Source of the DNA: Peribolospora baueri
Taxonomy: Eukaryota; Basidiomycota; Peribolosporomycetes; Peribolosporales; Peribolosporaceae
Assembly: GCA_029717555.1 (NCBI GenBank)
Contig: JAMDHS010000084.1
Span: forward strand, 1-64,000
Direction of reading: 5' to 3'
Length of the DNA: 64,000 bases
Position 1 is the stretch's first letter, and each line of letters starts with the position of its first letter. The notes below the pieces were generated by a model that was given only the letters and a program-made list of their open reading frames with translations, ran no database searches and had not been told where the DNA came from. Below, in pieces: positions 44,842 to 56,933 of this stretch. Position numbers and translations under genes: made by a program.

Positions 44842-46442
44842 TTCCCCACGTCGGCCCCATCGATCAGCAGCCCGCCCTAAAAGCTGACGTCACATCGCGC
44901 GCACGGACCACCCCGCCCCGCCCGCCACAGCTCCCCAGTCAGTCAGACTAGTCACCTGCCTCATCGACGCGGGCGCTCAGAGCGCTGGTTCGGCAGATCC
45001 CCCTTGCCAGCGTGCGCGCGTTTCTCTCTCCCATTAACCTGCTTCCTTCCTTCCATAGTAGCTGCCGTAACGACACTCAGCCCGTAATTACGGTACACGC
45101 GTGAGGAGCATAGTCGGGACATAAGATAAAAACAAGAAAGGTCGACGCAAGCGGTTCGTAGAGATCGGCACGACGGGCGGCAGAGGGGGCCGGGCGGGGA
45201 TGGGAAGAGGGTGCAAACCACCGCCGTTGCTGTGGCCGTTGGCCGCCAGTTCGGCATCCGCACCGTCGTCGTCATCCTGCTCGATGGAGACGCCGAGGTC
45301 GAGGCTGGCACCGAGAGAGATCGAGAGAGAGGCAATGCAAAGGACGTCCCTTGGCCTGGATGGTGGAGGTCGCGGTGGCCGAGGAGGTGGGGACGCCGCT
45401 GGCGTCGATGGCGAGCCAACCAAGGCGTGCTTATTCCGGCCGGTGCTGGTGGGCGTGACGAGGACGATGCCAGAGCCGACGCTGCTCGCGGGTAACGCCC
45501 TGGACGGGGCGGGCGTGCCCAGCTGCGACGCCGCAGGCGCTCCAAGGCCCGCTGTGGGGTTGGCCGTCGCAGGTACACGGATCGGAGCCGGCGCGGGCCC
45601 TGCGGAGGAGCGAGGGGGCCGTCTTGACGGACAAGGGGCGAGGGCGGTCTGGCTTTGCGGGGGCGATGGTGGCGGAGGGCGCCGACGCCGACGTGGGCGC
45701 GAAAGGGGTCGTGGGGCTAGCGGGAACGGTCGCAAGACGGAGGCCGCGGTGAGGGAGGAGCGGCTACGAGACCGGGGGCGGGCGAGCCGGAGGAGGGGCC
45801 CTGCGGGAGGCCCACGCCGGCGGCGATGAGGCCGAGCTGACCGTCGCCCTGCGACGTCAGATGCAGGAAGGAGAGGCCGGGCTAGAGATGGCCGTAGGGG
45901 GCCTGATGGGCTTGCTGTGCGGCCGGAGCAGGGGACGACAGCGAGGCGGCCGAAGTGGTCATGATGCCGACGCCCATTCCCATGTCCCTGTCGATGCCCA
46001 TGCCCAACCCCTCCAACGAGTCGGCGAACGTGAAAAACGAGCCAGCGACGAGGCCGATTGGTAAGAAGGGGTGGGAGCGCGGGCGGGACGAGGCCGGGCG
46101 TCGAAGGCTGATCGATCGGAGGCTGATCGAGGCCCGCAACCGAAGGAGAGGGGTTGACAGAGTCGACTGTCACGACGACGCGGTCAACGCGGGGTCGAGA
46201 CGGGGAGGGACGAGGAGAGACCGGCATCGGCGAAAGCCTTCTGACGGCCACGGATGGGGCTGGGAAATGGCGCTGGGCCACCGATGAGGTGGGAGGGCGC
46301 TAGGAAACGGCGACGTCGTCGCTGGAGCGTGTGGCTCGGCGGGTGCGTTGGAAAAAAAAATTGAGACAAGGTTGGTCTTCCTCCTGAACCTCGCGTATGG
46401 TTGCTACAGGTTGGGGTATTTTGCTGGCGTCGCCATGTCCAG
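44842..46442. other. GC-rich block with strand-ambiguous open frames
   Basis: A minus-strand frame is open from 46281 to 45088 (397 codons, Pro/Ser/Arg/Ala-rich, no clear ATG). Parts have coding-like codons (VGSGIVLVTPTSTGRNKH; IEQDDDDGADAELAANGH). Overlapping segments in the other minus frames also look coding-like (SFFTFADSLEGLGMGIDRDM). The plus strand has a GTAAGA donor at about 46061 after NESANVKNEPATRPI. There are no strong minus donors. I cannot decide strand or product. Confidence 0.3.
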
Positions 46443-46590
46443 TGCAATATTCCACTTCTCGCCTACCGCGGTAATGCAATATTCCACTTTCCGCCGCCCC
46501 CGCCAGTGCAATATTCTACTTCCCACCTCCCGCGCCAGTGCAATCACTTCTCGCCTCCCGCGCCGGTGCAATATTCCACTTCTCACTCAG
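46443..46590. repeat. Minisatellite with TGCAATATTC core, five copies
   Basis: Units begin at about 46443, 46474, 46507, 46539 and 46567 (28-33 bp period). Each has TGCAAT(ATTCCACTT) followed by a C-rich arm; the fourth copy lacks part of the ATATT core. It lies between the CAND1 3' end and the ambiguous block. Confidence 0.8.
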
Positions 46591-46764
46591 ACACCCAGAA
46601 GTCTAGATCGAAACTGTGTTTCATATTGCCATTAGCGTTTGGTGCCCATGCCTGCTCGAGTTGGCACTCCACACGATGCAAACAGAGATCATGCAAATAG
46701 CGATGTGATCACATTCTTACTTCCACACCCCGCGCGACGTACAAATCGAACAACGTGCACGTCG

Positions 46765-49700
46765 TCATGCGTCCACGTCCATGCCGTCATTCCCAGCAAC
46801 GAACAGAACCCCGCTCTGACCGCTCGCTTGTGCGGCCTCGATTTCCGCGTATAGCCCGCTCTGGAAACGGACAGCGCAAGGCCGACGTTAGTCACATCGT
46901 AGCTCAGCACAGAACGTCCTTCTAGCTGGAGCACACCTTATCTGCGGCCTTCGTCTCTCGGACGAGCTTTGCAAACACTGGCGTAGTCGCTTGAGGCACG
47001 CAGGCCACGTGGACAGATCGGAACAAGTCAGCTTATGGATCATCAGCAAGACAATAAAAGGGCATGGACTCCTACTCGGGCTGCTAAGCTTGCTGAGGAC
47101 GAAGATTGCTCGATATACAGATCGCTGGAGCTCAGCGTGCCTCGCAACCTCCTGCTTCGTCGCAGTGTCCTTTGGCGCCTTCTTCAGCGAGGTCGCGAAA
47201 GCATCGCTCATCTCGTCCAGACCTACGGGCGTAGCAATGTTGGTAGTCAGTCCCGGCGAGCACCTGCGAGCAAAAACGTTGGTGGCACGTGGAGCACTCA
47301 CGTTGAGCGACGGCGGTCGGGGCAACGGCAGCAAGGCGAACCAGGCAGATATGCGACAGAATCTTGATGCCATCGTCGTCTTTCAGGCCTTGGGAGACGC
47401 GAGATAGGAATTCGTGCACGTCGATTTTGCTGAGGCAGGTGTCCAGAAGGGTATACATCGTCTCGAATGCGCTCTAGGACAGTTAGACGGATAAGCGAGT
47501 AATCGTCAAGAAATTGTTGACAGTGACCGAGGAGGCTGGGAACGACCGATTCTCACCTTGCGGAGGTCCAAACCATCATCGACTTCGATTTTGAAGGGAC
47601 CCATCTCGACGATATGGACGAGCTCCTGAAACACCACAAGCCCGGCCAATGAGCTTGGTACAAACCATGATACAGCGAAGAAAAGAACAGTTCACCTTTT
47701 TGACTTCAGTCTCTTTGTATAGCAAGGGCAAAAGAGTGGGAAGATGGTCGCGGATTAAGTGCGGCTTATTTTTTGCTGCCGAGTTCAAGGAGGCCAGGGC
47801 GTGGCGACGGACATCCTGTAAAATATTTCACGTCCACCATGATCAACAAATGTCATGCGCTTGCAGCGATATGGATAAAAGCAGAAGGCACTCACAAGAT
47901 CTTCATCTCGCATCAACGAAAGAAATTCCACGATCAGTGGAGCAAGAAGCTCGTCATATGAAGATGAAGCCTCGGTGAGTGTGTAACGAACAGCGGCGAT
48001 AACGGTGGCACGCATCATCGCGGAAGGCGATTGCAAGCGTTCCTGACATTGTACCGTGTATGTGGCGAGTAAGAGATTCGCCGAGGTGAGCAAACCTGCA
48101 AAGCCACTCATCAACACTTGCGAAAAACGACGCACCTGTAGCTGAACGAGGTACTTGGACGGGTTGCTGAGTGTCAAGCGGCCCAGGCATTCAGACCCAA
48201 TATTACGCGTCCCCTCTTCCTGCGCTTCACTGTTGTCGAAGAGAGGAACCCAAATGGTGTCGGCCACACTCTCAAGCGCTTCCGGAGAGCAATGTGTGAT
48301 GACCTGCGGCAGATTCAGACAAAGACAATTAAGCTCTGCAGGCCTCTGCGATGATGCTTGGCGTTTGGCGGTAACTGACTTCTTTAATGGCATGCAATGA
48401 CAGATAGCGCTTTCTGTCATCGGATCTGACTTGCTCCAGGATGACTGGCAGGTACTTGTCCAGACTTCCAACCGCCATGTTACCTAGAAGGCAGCAAGAA
48501 GGGGAAAATGCTCAATGATAGCTCCAGGCCAGGAAATCCAGACTCGAATGCTCACCGACGGTAAAGGCAGCCGCGCTTTTGACTTCCTCGGAGTCGGCAT
48601 CATACAGGTCTAGCGCGCCTTCGAAAAGATCTTCTCGGCCAGCAAAGTCGCTGTAGAAGGAGACAACACAGAGCCAACAGAGTTAATCAAGCAAACCACA
48701 TGCGCAAACTAAGCGCGCAGAAGCCACTCACTGGAATCGACCGATTTCGCCGAGAACGAGCAAGCTCAAAAATACCTGCGCCTGGCTCCCCTTCCTTGCC
48801 TTTGTTCGTGACCAGTTCATTTATCAGTGAAAAGTTCTGAACGCTCCGCAAATGTAGGAAACGCACCTTCATAACCTTGGCCATGTCATCAATCACCGGA
48901 TCCACTATCTCCGGTACCGCTTCCAAGATCGCACCCACGGAGCGCGCCACAGTCGTATACGCCTGTGTGTTTCGGGCAGCTGTGCCCTTAGCTGTCTCAA
49001 CGGACTCCATAAGGGAGTAGATAACTTGTGAGGCGATAGCAGGCTTGGCAGTGACGACAGCGTGGAAGAAGTTCAGCAGCGCGTCCAGGGCGGGTCCTTG
49101 TATAAGAGGCGACTGAACAAGCGTATAGCTCGCGGGAAGAAGGCGTGTCTCGACATCCGATATGGAGGAAGGTTCATTACTGATTATCATGGCAGGGACA
49201 TTGAGAGCCGCCGGAAGGAGGTGAAGGTCGCCTTCGCTGATCATTGGCTGCAGCTCCGCGATGATTTGCTTTGACGTCGCCGGCGACAGGTTGGAGCCGC
49301 TTCTGGTGAATGCAGATCCCGCTTCAGCATCGCTGTCTCACTTATATGCTTGGACTGATGATGAGCTCACCTCTTCAGCAATGCTCGAAGAGCGTCGAAC
49401 ACGGCAATCTTGAGCTGTCGATTACTCTTGCGAAGGAGGCCAGCAATTTCGGCCAGGCATTCTTGGACGAAAGCCTCAAATGCAGGCCCCTGATGTATAG
49501 GGGTCTTGACGACCTCGGCCACGACCTTGACAGTGGTGTATCGTGTAACCTCGTTCTTGAGGCGGTCGAGGAGAAAAGGTAGACAAACGTTGTACGACTC
49601 CACGAGCTCATCACCGGCGTATGCGAGCAGGTCGCCAAGACAGGCGATGCCGCGCTCCTTCACCTCCTGATCGGTATCGGGACGCTTCAAACGCTGGATA

Positions 49701-52315
49701 GTGGCGTCGTAAATCTGTACTATGTACGGTTTGTATGATGCCGGTCGAGATGTCGGAGGACCGACCGGCCGCAAAACTCGAACGAGCTGCGAACAAACGG
49801 AAAAAGCTTCTGAAGCTTCCTTGTGGAACTTATCGTCGAGAGTTCTGATGATGAGCGGTACCAAGCGGCCGAGGTGGTCTTGGAAGCTGCGTGGAGGGTG
49901 CGACTGGAACAAAAGCCGGAGGAAACCGAGAATCTCGATTTTGAGTGTAGAGTTGACCGAGCCGCGGGAGTCGGTCGCCTTCATCGATTGCTCCACCCGA
50001 GCCACAACGTCTGCCATATGGGCTTCCAGACCTCCGCGGACGACCAGCACCAGGTTCTTAAGGATGACGAAGCACGCTTGCCTCGTCGTGTTGGACTTGG
50101 AGGACAGCTGTCTTAAAGTGGCCTTTGCAATCGTACTACCTTGCTGGCGGAGGAGATTGACGGGGCTGTCCTCGACTTCCATGGTGGTCGTCTCCATCGC
50201 CCTCTTCCTCTTGAGTGCGTTGATGTGACCGGTCATTTCCGTTTCAGCCGAGCCGCCATAAACGTAAGTCTGCTTGAGAAGCGCCGCGAACGTCTGCAGG
50301 ACTTCAAGCCGCACACTCTCTTCTCTCTCCCCAAAACGCGAGAGCAGACTCGGCGCGACGGACTGATAGAATGTGCTGAGTAGCTCCGGCCGTGTCGCAA
50401 CCGCGGCCGAGATGACCTTTGCTGCCGATCGCCGCACCTTCCACGAAACGTCATCGTCGTCGGAATAGCTGCCAACAATCATCGTGAAAAGCGTGAGTTG
50501 CCCCTGGTCCAGCATGTCTTCGCAAGAAATGGGAGATTCAACACTCACTCGTCTGCAAGGTCGTCATCGTCTTCTTCTTCGTCTTCTTCCATGTCCACGT
50601 CCTCCTCGCCGCCATCAACATCGATTGCATAGTTCTGCAAGAGATAGCGACATTCCTCTGTGAGCATGTGATTGTTACGAAAATTGAGCAAATTCTGCAA
50701 CGTACAGGGTCGTATTTGAGAAGTCGGGTGCTGATGGCGAGGGTCGCATTGATGAAAGGCGTTACTTCGGTAGGACACTTCAGCAAGATAGCTTCCATTG
50801 TCTGGCCATAATGATAGGAGGTAGAGGAACAGGAGTGAGATGAGCACCACCCTCTCAGCGGCAACCGTATGCCGCACTTACCTGCAGAGAATACTCCCTC
50901 AGCTCGTCGTCTTCCATTTCTGCAGCTGCTAGAACCTTTGGCATAAACTCGGGCAAGCGCCGACCGGTCCTTCGAGGGGCGGTCCTGGCGAGTCCACCGA
51001 TCAACTGGATCGCCGTTCGCTGTCGCTCCAAGGAGCCACTGGCTAAGTCTGACGACGTCTGAGCTGCTAATCTCGTAAAAATGTCGGAGGATGATGCCGT
51101 CGCGAGAGCCCCTAAGGAAGAAAGAAGTGGTCGAGAATTTACGTTCAGCATCGGACATCGCGAAAAGTTAAGATACACACCAATGGAGTCTCACCCAAGG
51201 CTGTCAGGCCTCTCTTTCTAACCGCCGCGCGCGAATGTCCCAAGATGCCTATGAACGTGTCCAAAGCTGCCGCCTGTAGTTGTGGAAGCTGAACGACTGT
51301 GCCGGAAAAGCGCGAGAGAACTTCGGCCAAGACGTCGAGCGACTCGATGAGCAGATCCTGGGGAGATGCGTCCTGGAGTAGAATGGGACCATGATCCGGA
51401 ACTGCTGTGATTAGAAGGGAGAAAAGAGCGCATAGATATAAAAAAATCATATGGAGCACTCACATGCTGAACCTGCGCCAAAAGCTTCGGTGCCAGTTTG
51501 TTGCAAGCGGTCACGGCGAGAGGAGATGTCGGGGGAATCTCTGATATGACGGTCTTCAAGCCTGATGATATAGCCAGAAACAGATGGCTCCTTTCAGGAT
51601 GACTCCACAGAAGTAAGCACCCGCACTAATGCCTAAGGGACGTACCAAGCGATGCAATATCTCGAAGCTCTTCGTCCTTTGAAGATGTGTACACAATGAG
51701 GCGATCGATGATGACTTGCATCTGCTTTTCCCTCAGCTGTTTGACGAGGATGCCGAGACTGCAAAGAGACCCGTAACAATCAGCATGGTCCAAGTGATCG
51801 CAACACAAATAAGCAGATTGCACATAATCCGAGGCTAAGGGAGTGCCAGGCTCACCACTTGACTGCCAAGTTTTTCACTTCCCCGTTCTTGTCCTCCATC
51901 ATCTGCAAGACTTGGTCCACCGTGCGATTCTCCAAGTGATCGTCAAGTAGGAACGTGTCCTTCTTCGCCTCGGAGATGAGATCGGTCAACGCCATGAACC
52001 TGATCGGAACCAGACAAAGACATGGCAAATGGTCGTTTAGGGGGGTGGAGAGAGCCAGGACATTCCTCGATTGCCCCGAAGTCAGCGATTGGTGTGGTAG
52101 GCTTACCTGTAATCTGCATCTGAGGATTTCATCTGCAATCATAACAGAAGCGTGATCCGGCGCTCAAATAAGCATACAAAGAAGACCGCTCCCCAGCTCG
52201 CTTGATCAAGTTCGAGGTCCATGAAAGACACCCTCAAGACGAAGCCCACAGCATGCGGTCGGCGCACCTTGTCCAGCAGCGCATTGACGCCATACGTAAC
52301 CCTGCTGCTCGCCAT
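46765..52315 (-). CDS. CAND1: CAND1/TIP120 cullin-associated exchange factor
   Basis: Twenty-two exons from 52268-52315 to 46765-46860 sum to 3810 nt, giving 1269 residues (human CAND1 is 1230). Largest exons: 49371-50468, 49302-48867, 51111-50882. The N-terminus [20 protein letters not shown], then [38 protein letters not shown] and [16 protein letters not shown] align with human CAND1. The body is HEAT repeats with an acidic insert ([14 protein letters not shown]) after the eighth exon. The C-terminal HEAT region includes [18 protein letters not shown] and ends near [15 protein letters not shown]1 wraps around cullin-RBX1 and exchanges F-box receptor modules on SCF ligases. It is head-to-head with MSH1. 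Confidence 0.95.
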
Positions 52316-52592
52316 GGTGACCGAGAACTCCCCGTGCAGCGCCAAGGTCAGAGGAAGCGAGATGATTGACCAAGGGTGGAAGAGCGATTGGGAAGCGGTC
52401 CCGGTGGTGGTTGCGGAGCGATTTGGTTACTAGACAAAGAACGCCGGGCTTCCCCAGACATCCATCGGCCTAGGGTTACAACGTGCTTAGTCAGCTGGCT
52501 CTAGAGCCTGAGTATTATAATGAGCACGACGTTCACACCCTTTCTTCTCGCTACTCGAGCTCTCACCCTGTCTCGCTCTTTCCTACGCTTCC
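52316..52592. promoter_or_regulatory. 277-bp bidirectional promoter of CAND1 and MSH1
   Basis: Start codons are 278 bp apart pointing outward. No CACGTG is present; a short TATTATAAT word lies at about 52512-52520, 75 bp upstream of the MSH1 ATG. Confidence 0.5.
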
Positions 52593-55500
52593 ATGAGACA
52601 GCGCGCATGGCTCCTGCTCGTCCTTTCTCGGGCCACAGGTCCCTTTCCTAGCTCTGCCTGCCTTCGCCCTGGCCTGGCGCCGGCCCTTGGTGAGCGATGG
52701 CCGCGCGGAGACTCCATCATTGTCCCGGATTGTCGCCAGATCCTTCGCCACAAATCGTCTACCGCTTCATCAAGCGCCGCTCGCAGGAAAAAGCCGGCTT
52801 CGGACTCGCTCAAGCCGCGCTCCAGAAAGTCGTCGGAGACGGCAGCAAAACAGGCGCCCGAGGCGACTGGCTCTGCGGGTAATACGGCATTGAACGGTTC
52901 GACACCTGCCCCTCCAGATTGGCCCATGCTCGGAAAGCAAGTGCAGGAAAACCTTTCACGCTTTCCCCACTGCATACTGTTGACCCGTGTAGGCCAGTTC
53001 TATGAGGTGGGCTCAACGCGGAAGCCATCTTTCAAATAGACTGCTGTTCGTAGGACCGCCCTCACAGAACGTTTCGTTCTCTGAATTTCTCCCTATATCT
53101 CAGTCTTATTTTTCTCAAGCTGAAGAGGTTGCCCATCTCCTTCAGATCAAGTTGACCTCGCGTATTTGGTCCGAGCGTCGAGTGTCCATGGCTGGATTCC
53201 CTCTGCGACACTTGGAGAAACACCTCAAGGCATTGGTGCACGACAATGGCCGCTTCGTGGCCCTATGCGAAGAGTTTCCTACTCGCTACAATAACATGGA
53301 TGAGGAGGAGGTTCACAAACAAAAGAGTTCCACGGACAGGTTTGAACGGCGCGTCGTGAGGATTGTCACGCCCGGCACGCTCATCGACGAGAAGTTCATC
53401 GATCCATATGGATACAACTATATCCTGGCCGTCAGCGGGCCCTTCGAGGCATCCGCGGACGCTCCTTTTAAAGCCTCTTCATCTTCCTCTAGAGCAGCGG
53501 CGGCAGCTTATGGCCTTGCATGGACGGACGTGTCGACGGGCGACTTCTTCACCCAGGTCTCCTCTGGCGCGAGCCTGCGCGACGATTTGGCCAGAATAAG
53601 ACCACGTGAGATTGTGCTGGATTCAAGCCTCAAAGCGCATCGGGGGAAGGAGGGGGATTCGGTCTGGGACGCAATAGATGAGCGGTTGACCCAAGTCTCC
53701 TTTATGGACGCTGTGGCGGGAGCGGGGGACGACGCCAAGGCATATTCCAGTCCGTCGTCAGGGGACACTGACGGAGGAATCTACCATCCGGCAGTTGCAG
53801 CTTCGAGCACCTTTCTCATGATCTATCTGCGTCGCCATCTTCTTGAGCTTATGCCTTCGCTGCAGGACCCTGTACGTCGGGTGGCTGAAGAGGGTATGCA
53901 GATAGACGCGTATACACTTGCTGCTCTGGAGGTACGCGAGACAATACGAGAAGGCGGTACCAAGGGTAGCTTGTTGAGCACAGTGCGGAGGACGTTGACG
54001 AGGGGCGGGACGCGGTTGCTTGGAGAATGGATAGGTATGTGGAAGACATCAATATAGTTTCATAATGTGCAGTCGTTGACAGGCCAATCTTCCGTCAGCC
54101 ACACCTTCTGTCTCCCTTAGCACCATCCACGCTCGCCAAGCGCTCGTCTCCCTCTTCTTTACCTATCCCTTCCTACGGGAGGACTTGCGAGGCTACCTCC
54201 GCTTCATCGGCGACATGCCGCGCATCCTCCAGCGCTTGTCCCTCAGCCGAGGCGAGGCGGACGACCTCATCTCCGTACGTCAGACGATCGATGCGGGAGA
54301 AAGGATCCGTAGACGGATCGAGGAGGAGTGGAACATCGTCTCCAGCAGCGAAGAAGAAGGCGAACGGATGGGTGCAGAGGCGCGCGATTGGTGGGACAAG
54401 CTGCTGACGATGATGAGCAGGCTTTCGAACCTGCAAAAGCTCGCTGACAAAATCGCCGCAAGTGTAAACGAAGCCAAGCTCCGAGAACGGGAACGACTAG
54501 ATGAGCTCCTCGCCGCTGCCGGACAGAGAGGGCAGTTTGGCCTCGCGCATGGAGTTGCATTTAGCGCGGAGGGAGAGGTGGAAGGCGACATTGACTCGGA
54601 GACTGGTGACGCTGACAAACGTCGAACGAAGAAAGAAGGAGAAGATATCACCTTGGAGGGAGAGTCGACGACGGACATGTGGGGAAGTGCCTTTCAAGCA
54701 GTCATGAACCGAGGGTGAGTGCAGATCTCGCCTGTGGCGAGTGAGTGGTCTGGCTGTTTACGCTTGTTTTTCGCTTCCGCTTTGCAGTGTGTCTCCGGCG
54801 ATAGATGCTCTCCATGACCGCCTGGAGGACCTTCGTCGTCGTTCGTATCAACTACAAAACGCCCTCCGGGAACGCTACAGTGAGTCTGACTCGGTGTCCA
54901 GTCATGGCTCTGCCGCCAGACGGTACAAAGCCCTGATCTCTGCTCTACCGACATCCCTGGCGTGATACTGGATCAGTGACGCAGGATGTGTCGCTGAAAG
55001 AGATCAGCGGCCAAGGATTTGTCCTTCACGTCAACAAGTTGCGTAGCACCGAGGCGAAGCGAGCGGTGCTTCTCATAGAGGCGGACGGATTGCGAGTCGC
55101 GAACGGGCGCACGACAACGACGAGGACGTACCTTCATGAGGTCAGAGGCCGCATTGTCGTGTTCGATCAGGGAGCCGCAGAATTAATCCTGCAAAGCGTT
55201 TCGTACACCCGCAGGACTGGGCGATCATGGGCAGAGAGATGCGCAGGGTAGAAGAGGAGCTGCAATGGCGAGAGAATCAAGCCATGGAGGACCTTCGACA
55301 AGAGGTGAGCTGCTTTCGGATAACCGGGCGCTTGTTGTGAGCCGATTTTGACGTATTGCCCGCGTCGCGGCCAGATCGTGCGCACCGCCCCGGCACTCCG
55401 CCGCAACGCTCGCATCATCGACGAGCTCGACTGTCTTGTCGGCTTTGCCCAGCTCGCCCAGGAGCTGAATCTGACGAGGCCGATAGTCCATGAAGGGTGA

Positions 55501-56587
55501 GTGACTGCAGTCGTTCGACGAACTCTGCTCATGCTGACGGCAGACGGATGTGAGGTAGGAACGACTTCAAGGTGGAAGGTGGTCGTCATTTGAGTGTCGA
55601 GCTCGGCCTCCTGGAGCAACAGCGACAGTTCACGAAGAACGATCTGCATTTTCATCCCGGATCGCGTCTGCACATCGTGACGGGCCCAAATAGTGAGATG
55701 CGTCTGTCTGAACCTCCGTTTAACAAGGCGATAAAATAACCTTCTGACGGAACTCTTTGGTTGGGTCGAAGTGGGCGGAAAATCGACGTACTTGCGACAA
55801 AACGCGCTCATTGCCGTCCTGGCACAGACCGGCAGTTTCGTCCCCGCCGATCACGCCGAGCTAGGTATCGTGGACCGAGTGTTCAGTCGGGTGGGCGCGA
55901 AAGACGATCTTTTCAGAGATCGAAGCACGTTTATGGTGGAGATGATGGAGACGAGCGAGATATTGAGGAAGGCCACAGAAAGAAGTCTGGTGAGGCGGTG
56001 TGGGGGTGTATAGGCGCTCTATCTTGTTTTAGGTGTCTTCTGACTTAGGCTTTCCTTCCTGGGGCAGGTGATTATGGACGAAGTCGGCAGGGGAACTACA
56101 ACCATGGTCGGTATAGCTATCGCTTTTGCCACCCTCCATCACCTGTACCACGTCAACCGTTCCAAATCCCTCTTCGCGACCCATTTTCACGAACTGGCCG
56201 ATCTACTCGGCTATGCTGGAGAGGGCAAGATGGACAACAAGACAGATAGTATCGGCTTCTTCTGCACCGACGTGGAGGAGACAGGAGTGAGTGTTTCCTC
56301 CTGTCGTTTTGTTGTGTAACCCTGGTGGGCCCGTTCGACTTATTGGTCGCTGATTCGCTTTGTCCCAGCCTACCCCTTCCCTCACCTTCTCCCACCGCAT
56401 CCGACCGGGGGTCAACCGAGAGTCTCACGGCCTGCGCGTGGCGGAACTGGCGGATATGCCACCACTGGCCTTGGAGATGGCCCAAGATACCCTTTCCTCG
56501 CTTCAGAGCCAGGGTGAAAACGGCCTCGCGGGGAGGCTGAGCCAGGCGCGAGAGCTTTGGGCGCGACCTGTGCGGACGTCGGAATGA
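52593..56587 (+). CDS. MSH1: Mitochondrial MutS homologue Msh1
   Basis: Eleven exons (52593-53006, 53104-54034, 54099-54714, 54788-54879, 54977-55140, 55215-55304, 55375-55496, 55559-55692, 55772-55989, 56068-56286, 56369-56587) give 1072 residues. The N-terminus is Arg/Ser-rich with few acids, fitting mitochondrial import. The mismatch-binding domain has the Phe-X-Glu motif in VGQFYE. The lever/clamp region includes [14 protein letters not shown]. The ATPase domain has [13 protein letters not shown] (Walker A, split by an intron), [29 protein letters not shown] (Walker B) and [13 protein letters not shown]. Fungal Msh1 maintains mitochondrial DNA. An acidic, Lys-rich insert (about residues 610-650) interrupts the clamp. 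Confidence 0.95.
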
Positions 56588-56933
56588 TAGATATACGCTG
56601 TTTTGTACCGCCCGCCGCCGCGTGTTTTAAAGCCGCCAGCATGCGAACGTTCTTAGTAAGAGCAGCTAGGAAAGAGAAGCAAGCGGGCGCCATTCGCTCC
56701 CGACGGAGGCGGCCCGTGCGTTGTCCGCCTTTGTCGCGTTTCACGTGGCCGATCGATGTCGTCAGCCGATCGCTCCGCCGTCGAGGGCGGCGACACGAGT
56801 AGAAGGCGGTGCGAGGGAGAGAGCGAAGTTGCTGTTGTGGTGGTGGTAGTTGTTGTTGTTGATCCATCCCCACCACCGGCGACCATCGCGAACGAGTAGA
56901 CCATAGACCAGTTCGCATACACACACACCGACA
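56588..56933. other. Intergenic, MSH1 3' flank and promoter of the next gene
   Basis: About 350 bp with a TTGTTG-type trinucleotide run near 56833-56860. No gene seen. Confidence 0.5.

Noticed and set aside
54880-54976. Apparent interruption of MSH1 by a stop after SALPTSLA
   Set aside because: Donor at 54880 and acceptor ending at 54976 remove it and restore MutS sequence in phase, so no frameshift is needed.
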